Source: Hydrogenimonas sp. SS33 (lineage in GTDB: Bacteria > Campylobacterota > Campylobacteria > Campylobacterales > Hydrogenimonadaceae). From it: 64,000 nucleotides of DNA. The DNA is taken from positions 2,094,501 through 2,158,500 of the forward strand of contig NZ_AP026369.1 in NCBI RefSeq assembly GCF_040436365.1, given 5' to 3'. A model generated the notes under the pieces. The model ran no database searches. It saw only the letters and a list, made by a program, of their open reading frames with translations, and was not told where the DNA came from. The number at the start of each line of letters is the position of its first letter. The stretch's first letter is position 1. The position numbers and the translations under genes are program-made. This document shows, one piece after another, positions 60,008 to 64,000 of this stretch.

Positions 60008-60796
60008 ATGAAGAGTTCGCTCACGAAGGCGCGGATTTTCACCTTCATCGCCTTTTCACTGTTGATGTACTACTTCGTCATTCCCGCGGTGTTTACCCAC
60101 GACGTGGTGGAGCTGGCCAGAGAGGGGAAAGTGGACAAGATTCCCCCCATCTCCTACAAAGTGTGGAACTATTACGTGAAAGGGAAATATGTCAGCCCCA
60201 ACACCCCCAAAGATGCAGTGGGTGATTTGAAAAAGATGATAGAAGAGGATGCGGAACTCTCGGTTGTCTCCGCTCCCATCTGGTATGTGGCACTGGAAGC
60301 GCCCAACTATCCGAAAGAGGCGTTTCCCAACGGAATTCCCGTCTACTACCACTTCGACGGATTCAGCGGCGATGTCCACGAGATGAACACGATCAACCAC
60401 TTCATCGGCATGGACCCGATGGAGCGGGGTGCCCCCTACCTGCGGGCATTGGCACCCTATGCCCTGGTTCTCGTGGCGCTGTTGATGGTCTACTACATGC
60501 TCTACGACAGCAAGATTCTCGACCTGCTGATGCTGATTCCCGTGGTGCTGCCGGTGGTCTTTCTGGGCTTCTACGCCTACTGGCTCTACTGGTTCGGCCA
60601 CCACATGCACGAATGGGGGGCCTTCAAGATCAAACCCTTCATGCCGACGGTTTTCGGGGACGGAAAGGTCGCCCAGTTCACGACCCACTCCTACCCGACA
60701 ACCGGCTTCTGGATTCTGTTGGCGATCAGCTTTTTCAGCATTCTCGCCATCATTTCCAAGCGTAAAGCGCGTAAGCTTGCGGCTCAGGGCGCCTGA
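60008..60796 (+). CDS. nosB: NosB-type membrane protein of the clade II nos cluster
   Basis: A 262-residue membrane protein with about five helices (IAFSLLMYYFVIPAVFTHDV at the start; the C-terminal half has four: YALVLVALLMVYYML, LLMLIPVVLPVVFLGFYAYW, and a last ISFFSILAIISK) and a conserved periplasmic loop with HFDGFSGDVHEMNTINHFIGM. NosB is specific to clade II clusters and lies between nosZ and nosD; its role is thought to be in electron transfer or NosZ maturation but is not settled. AAAGGA precedes the ATG. Confidence 0.9.
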   Translation: MKSSLTKARIFTFIAFSLLMYYFVIPAVFTHDVVELAREGKVDKIPPISYKVWNYYVKGKYVSPNTPKDAVGDLKKMIEEDAELSVVSAPIWYVALEAPNYPKEAFPNGIPVYYHFDGFSGDVHEMNTINHFIGMDPMERGAPYLRALAPYALVLVALLMVYYMLYDSKILDLLMLIPVVLPVVFLGFYAYWLYWFGHHMHEWGAFKIKPFMPTVFGDGKVAQFTTHSYPTTGFWILLAISFFSILAIISKRKARKLAAQGA

Positions 60797-60808
60797 CGGT
60801 CGGAATTG

Positions 60809-62041
60809 ATGAGAAAGGCGGCGGCGATCATGACGATAGCGATGGGTTTGATGGCGTCCAACCTGCTGCAAAACGCCATCGACCGTGCCGAGCCGGGGTC
60901 GAAACTGCAGCTTCCTGCGGGTGAGTATCACGGCAATATCGTCATCGACAAGCCGCTGATTATCGACGGGGTGGACCAGCGGGCGAAGATCGTCGGTGAC
61001 GGCAACGGCACCGTCGTCAAGATCCGAAGCGACTACGTCACCCTGAAAAACCTCACGATCCTGCACAGCGGCCAGGAGCACGAACGGGTCGATGCCGGGG
61101 TGTCGATCAAAAAAGCCAGACACGTGACGGTGGACCACTGCCGTATCGACGACTGCCTCTTCGGGATCGACCTGGAACAGGTGCACGCGTCGGCGCTGAC
61201 GCATAACTGGATCCGCTCGAAACCCTTTTCTCTGGGATTGCGAGGTGATGCCATACGGCTTTGGTACAGCAACGACAACAATGTCAGTTTCAACCATATC
61301 ACCCATTCGCGGGATGTGGTGGTTTGGTACAGCCACGGCAATACCATCGCCCACAATTTTGGTGAATACAGCCGCTATTCGCTCCACTTCATGTACGCGG
61401 GGCGCAACGAGGTGCTCTACAACACCTACGAGCACAATTCGGTAGGCATTTTTTTCATGTATTCCCGCGACACGGTGGCCATAGGCAATGTGGTCAAAAG
61501 TTCGCTCGGCACCACCGGCATGGGGATCGGATTGAAAGATTCGAGCAATTTCACATTGAAGGACAACACGTTGATCTATTGTGCCCAGGGCCTTTACATC
61601 GACCGTTCTCCTTTTCAGCCCGATATGCGCAACAAGATCATAGGCAACCACATTCTTTACAATGCGGAGGGGATCCACTTTCACTCCGTCAGTGTAAACA
61701 ACGATATCGAAAAGAATGTCTTCAAGGGGAATATCGACAATGTCATCGACGACGAGCCGGACCTGCATCATGCGCTCAAAAACCATTGGGACCATAACTA
61801 CTGGGACGATTATCAGGGGTTCGACAAAAACAGCGATGGCATCGGCGACACACCCTATGTCCTCTTTTATTATGCGGACCGTATGTGGATGTTTAATCCG
61901 AGTGTGAAGTTTTTCTACGCATCGCCGGTGATTTCGATGATGAATTTCCTGGCGAAGCTGGCGCCGATTTCCGAACCGGTCAAAATTTTGGTCGACAAGC
62001 ACCCCGTCATGTACGAGACAAAACTGGAGGGTAAACAATGA
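60809..62041 (+). CDS. nosD: NosD periplasmic copper-site maturation protein
   Basis: A 410-residue protein with an export signal (AAAIMTIAMGLMASN) and right-handed beta-helix (CASH-type) repeats throughout, e.g. VTLKNLTILHSG, VTVDHCRIDDCLFG, NVSFNHITHSRD, IAHNFGEYSRYSLHF. NosD delivers or shapes the CuZ site in NosZ with the NosFY transporter, expected beyond the right edge. The start is ATG 60809 (the preceding TTG at 60806 is in frame, so it is uncertain by one codon). It overlaps nosG by 4 nt. Confidence 0.93.
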   Translation: MRKAAAIMTIAMGLMASNLLQNAIDRAEPGSKLQLPAGEYHGNIVIDKPLIIDGVDQRAKIVGDGNGTVVKIRSDYVTLKNLTILHSGQEHERVDAGVSIKKARHVTVDHCRIDDCLFGIDLEQVHASALTHNWIRSKPFSLGLRGDAIRLWYSNDNNVSFNHITHSRDVVVWYSHGNTIAHNFGEYSRYSLHFMYAGRNEVLYNTYEHNSVGIFFMYSRDTVAIGNVVKSSLGTTGMGIGLKDSSNFTLKDNTLIYCAQGLYIDRSPFQPDMRNKIIGNHILYNAEGIHFHSVSVNNDIEKNVFKGNIDNVIDDEPDLHHALKNHWDHNYWDDYQGFDKNSDGIGDTPYVLFYYADRMWMFNPSVKFFYASPVISMMNFLAKLAPISEPVKILVDKHPVMYETKLEGKQ

Positions 62042-62838
62042 CACCGGAAGAGAAGAAGAAACGAAGAAAGTTCATGCAGCAGATGACCGGCCTCGGCGTA
62101 CTTGGGCTGGCGGCTGCGGGCGGCATACTGGGGGCGCCCTACCTGAAGGCTGAACCTGCCCGCCTGCGCCCGCCCGGCGCCGTGCCGGAGGAGGAGTTCA
62201 TCGGGCTTTGCATCAAGTGCGGCCAGTGCCTGCAGGTCTGCCCCTACGATTCGATCATCCTCGAAGATATCGACGGGCGTGTCGGCGTGGGGATGGCCTA
62301 CATTGAGCCCAGGGAGCGGGGATGCTACCTCTGCGAAGCCTTCCCCTGCATCCTCGCCTGTCCCAGCGGCGCGCTCGACCACGAGCATGACAGCATCGAG
62401 TATGTCCATATGGGCATCGCCGTCGTCCACGACCCGGGAAGCTGCCTGGCCAAAACGGGCAAACCGGTTCCAGACAGCGCCATCGACCGCATCTACGACC
62501 ATACGAAGGTGTTGACTCCCCAGGAGCGGCAGAGCAAAAAGATCACCGTCAGCGAAGATGAACCCGAAAAGGTGCAATTGCAAAAGCAGCTTCTGCTCAA
62601 GTTGGAGAAGCACAGGGGCGAGAACCCCTGTACCATCTGCGCCGACATGTGCCCCTACCCGAATCCGGACCTGGCCATCGGCATGGTCGACGCCAAAGGG
62701 GGCGGCATGCTGCCGGAGATTCGTGAAAAGTGCAACGGCTGCGGCGCCTGCGTGGAGCTCTGCCCGACGGATGTCATCAAGATCATCCCCAGAAAAAATT
62801 ACCTCCAGGTATATGGAGACAGGAGCGATCATGCGTAA
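62038..62838 (+). CDS. nosG: NosG-like ferredoxin (NapG type)
   Basis: A 266-residue Fe-S protein with a twin-lysine/arginine N-terminus (KKKRRKFMQQMTGLG) and a hydrophobic signal-like stretch, then four 4Fe-4S cysteine groups: CIKCGQCLQVC, CYLCEAFPCILAC, CTICADMCPYP and CNGCGACVELC. It resembles NapG and probably carries electrons from the quinol pool toward NosZ via cytochromes. A Tat-like signal is possible (RRKFMQ). Overlaps nosD (4 nt) and nosC1 (8 nt). Confidence 0.9.
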   Translation: MTPEEKKKRRKFMQQMTGLGVLGLAAAGGILGAPYLKAEPARLRPPGAVPEEEFIGLCIKCGQCLQVCPYDSIILEDIDGRVGVGMAYIEPRERGCYLCEAFPCILACPSGALDHEHDSIEYVHMGIAVVHDPGSCLAKTGKPVPDSAIDRIYDHTKVLTPQERQSKKITVSEDEPEKVQLQKQLLLKLEKHRGENPCTICADMCPYPNPDLAIGMVDAKGGGMLPEIREKCNGCGACVELCPTDVIKIIPRKNYLQVYGDRSDHA

Positions 62839-63400
62839 GACGACGACCATTGTCCTGGCGGGGCTCTTGTCTCTGGGCCTGGCCGGGTGCGGCAAAAAAG
62901 AGCACGAGAACAAAGAGAGCGGCAGCGCCGCGAATGCGCCTGCCGGGCAGATCAAGGTGACCAAAGGGGCCGTGAAGAAGGTGGCGGAGAAAAACGTTTC
63001 CGAAGCCAACAGCGGACAGTTCTACTACTCCTACAACAAGAAGAAGGCGCCTGTCGCCGAACAGAAACACCGCACGACACTGGATGCCTACCTTCATATC
63101 CATTCGCCCTATGAGCGGGTACAGATCCAGATGATGATCCAGCGGCTCAGTAAAGATTTCATCGTCCGCTGCTCTCCCTGCCACGACGACTACGCCAACG
63201 GGGTCATCGGCCCGTCGCTGCTTGGAAAGAGCGGTGACTTCATCTATAAGCAGCTCATCGACTTCAAAACCGGAAAACGCAAAAACGTGCTGATGAAAGA
63301 GCTGGTCAGCCAGATCGACGACAAAAAACTGCGGTCCATCGCCGACGAGATCGCAAAATTCAACGAACAACTCCAAAAACTCAGAAGGGAAAGAAAATGA
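62831..63400 (+). CDS. nosC1: NosC1-type monohaem lipoprotein cytochrome c
   Basis: A 189-residue cytochrome with a lipobox signal (LLSLGLAGC, Cys20), a charged linker and a haem motif CSPCH near residue 117, then KLIDFKTGKRK-like sequence (LIDFKTGKRKNVLMK). A likely distal Met is in VLMKELV. It starts inside nosG (8-nt overlap) and probably passes electrons from NosG to NosC2 or NosZ in the periplasm. The next gene encodes a paralogue. Confidence 0.9.
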   Translation: MRKTTTIVLAGLLSLGLAGCGKKEHENKESGSAANAPAGQIKVTKGAVKKVAEKNVSEANSGQFYYSYNKKKAPVAEQKHRTTLDAYLHIHSPYERVQIQMMIQRLSKDFIVRCSPCHDDYANGVIGPSLLGKSGDFIYKQLIDFKTGKRKNVLMKELVSQIDDKKLRSIADEIAKFNEQLQKLRRERK

Positions 63401-63930
63401 TCCGACACATCATTGCAGCGATTGCCACGATACTGGCACTCTGGGCCATGTTCTTCATGTACAGGCTCGATCAGGAAGCGGACCGCTTCGGACAGATTCA
63501 CAAGATCATCGAAGAGACGAAGATGGAGGTGAAGATCGAGAAGCATCCGGAGGCGGTCCAGCCGATAGAGGAGCCCGAATCGATCCAGCAGGCCCCCAAC
63601 GGCGAGGCGAAGAAGAAAGAGGATGAGATCCAGAAGCAGCTCAAAGCCCTCAAAGAGCGGGCCGGCAACGTCATGGCCTTCAAGGTGAGCCCGCTTTACA
63701 AACAGAAGTGCTCCTCCTGCCACGGGGTCAACGGTGAGGGAATCATCGGTCCGAGGCTGATCGGCAAATCTCCCGATGAGGTGCTGCAGGCGCTGCACGA
63801 TTTCAAGAGCGGCAAACGCAAAAACTATGTCATGTACGGCCTGCTTTCGAAAATGAATGAGCAGCAGCTCGAAGACCTCGCCAAAGAGATCGGAACCTTC
63901 GAGCAGAAGCTCAAAGCGTCCCAGCAGTAG
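63397..63930 (+). CDS. nosC2: NosC2-type membrane-anchored monohaem cytochrome c
   Basis: A 177-residue cytochrome with an uncleaved N-terminal helix (HIIAAIATILALWAMFFMY), a charged coil of ~80 residues and a haem motif CSSCH near residue 107, with LIGKSPDEVLQALHDFKSGKRKN and a candidate distal Met in YVMYGLLSKM. It shares the DFKxGKRKNxxM block with NosC1. Overlaps nosC1 by 4 nt. The later nos genes expected (nosH, nosF, nosY, nosL) are not in the remaining 70 bases. Confidence 0.9.
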   Translation: MIRHIIAAIATILALWAMFFMYRLDQEADRFGQIHKIIEETKMEVKIEKHPEAVQPIEEPESIQQAPNGEAKKKEDEIQKQLKALKERAGNVMAFKVSPLYKQKCSSCHGVNGEGIIGPRLIGKSPDEVLQALHDFKSGKRKNYVMYGLLSKMNEQQLEDLAKEIGTFEQKLKASQQ

Positions 63931-63931
63931 C

Positions 63932-63993
63932 GGGGTAGAGGGGACGGTCCCCGCCAAAGCTTGGGCTTTGCCCAAACTTTGCGTAACAGTAAT
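63932..63993 (+). repeat. Dispersed three-dyad element, partial copy A4
   Basis: It begins right after the nosC2 stop: GGGGTAGAGGGGACGGTCCCC, CGCCAAAGCTTGGGC, TTTGCCCAAACTTTGCGTAACAG. The GGGGAC/GTCCCC dyad and the AAAGCTTGGGC/GCCCAAACTTT dyad are kept, with TTTGCGTAACA as in the other copies. The first dyad block is missing or lies outside recognisable similarity. Position after nosC2 suggests a terminator or processing structure. Confidence 0.78.
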
Positions 63994-64000
63994 AGTAATA

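Overview
This is a GC-rich, gene-dense stretch of a bacterial chromosome, almost certainly from the Campylobacterota (former Epsilonproteobacteria). The lineage calls are a nosZ whose product ends in a c-type haem domain with nosB-nosD-nosG-nosC1-nosC2 behind it, a MutS7 mismatch protein with a C-terminal HNH nuclease, the flgP-flgQ-flgR order known from Campylobacter, and a GyrA with the Campylobacter-type Thr in its quinolone region. Nitrous-oxide respiration, nitrate and ammonium assimilation and many redox proteins suggest a free-living, possibly vent or sediment chemolithotroph of the Hydrogenimonas/Sulfurovum/Nitratifractor kind. The genus is a guess.

Layout. 1-9.3 kb: a GGDEF-EAL protein cut by the left edge, a fused antiporter/P-type ATPase, MgtC/DUF4010 and DUF2062 membrane proteins, carbonic anhydrase and a ketopantoate-reductase-like enzyme. 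9.4-18.2 kb: a permease-like protein, an ovothiol pair (ovoA-ovoB), two small redox or membrane genes, PEP carboxykinase, an SDR, a PDC-sensor-like protein and tRNA-Asn. 18.2-26.7 kb (minus strand): asd-yqhA-hemE-radical SAM with 4-nt overlaps, flgP-flgQ-flgR and gyrA. 27-39.8 kb: a nitrogen-assimilation island with a cytoplasmic molybdopterin nitrate reductase, a fused DmsB-DmsC-like membrane electron module, siroheme nitrite reductase, NarK-type transporter, a PP2C/Ser-Thr kinase fusion, and two Amt-PII pairs. 40-45 kb: DedA, pyrC, a two-component system, ExbB/ExbD and a rhodanese. 45.1-49.3 kb: an apparent operon resembling bufferin/HvfA metal-binding RiPP systems (Cys/Lys/Met-rich secreted precursor, DUF692 enzyme, DUF2063 partner, DoxX), followed directly by a membrane-anchored glutamate-synthase-like flavoprotein. 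49.3-56.4 kb: OmpA lipoprotein, MutS7, a DUF2231 protein and an SF1 helicase. 56.4-64 kb: a PAS protein and the nos cluster, which runs off the right edge.

The intergenic regions carry a lot of structure. There is a ~90-bp element with three dyads in four copies, a ~200-bp element in two copies, a 175-bp long palindrome upstream of gyrA, and many short tracts of degenerate 7- or 8-bp tandem repeats, several of them in inverted pairs that would fold as hairpins in mRNA leaders. Two FNR-type boxes sit at exactly the same distance from the -10 boxes of nosZ and nosB. A different motif recurs at the nitrate-assimilation promoters.

The items most worth follow-up are the RiPP-like operon with its flavoprotein, the antiporter-ATPase fusion, the apparently quinol-linked assimilatory nitrate reductase, and the repeat families. 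All assignments come from reading motifs and neighbourhood. No database search was run.
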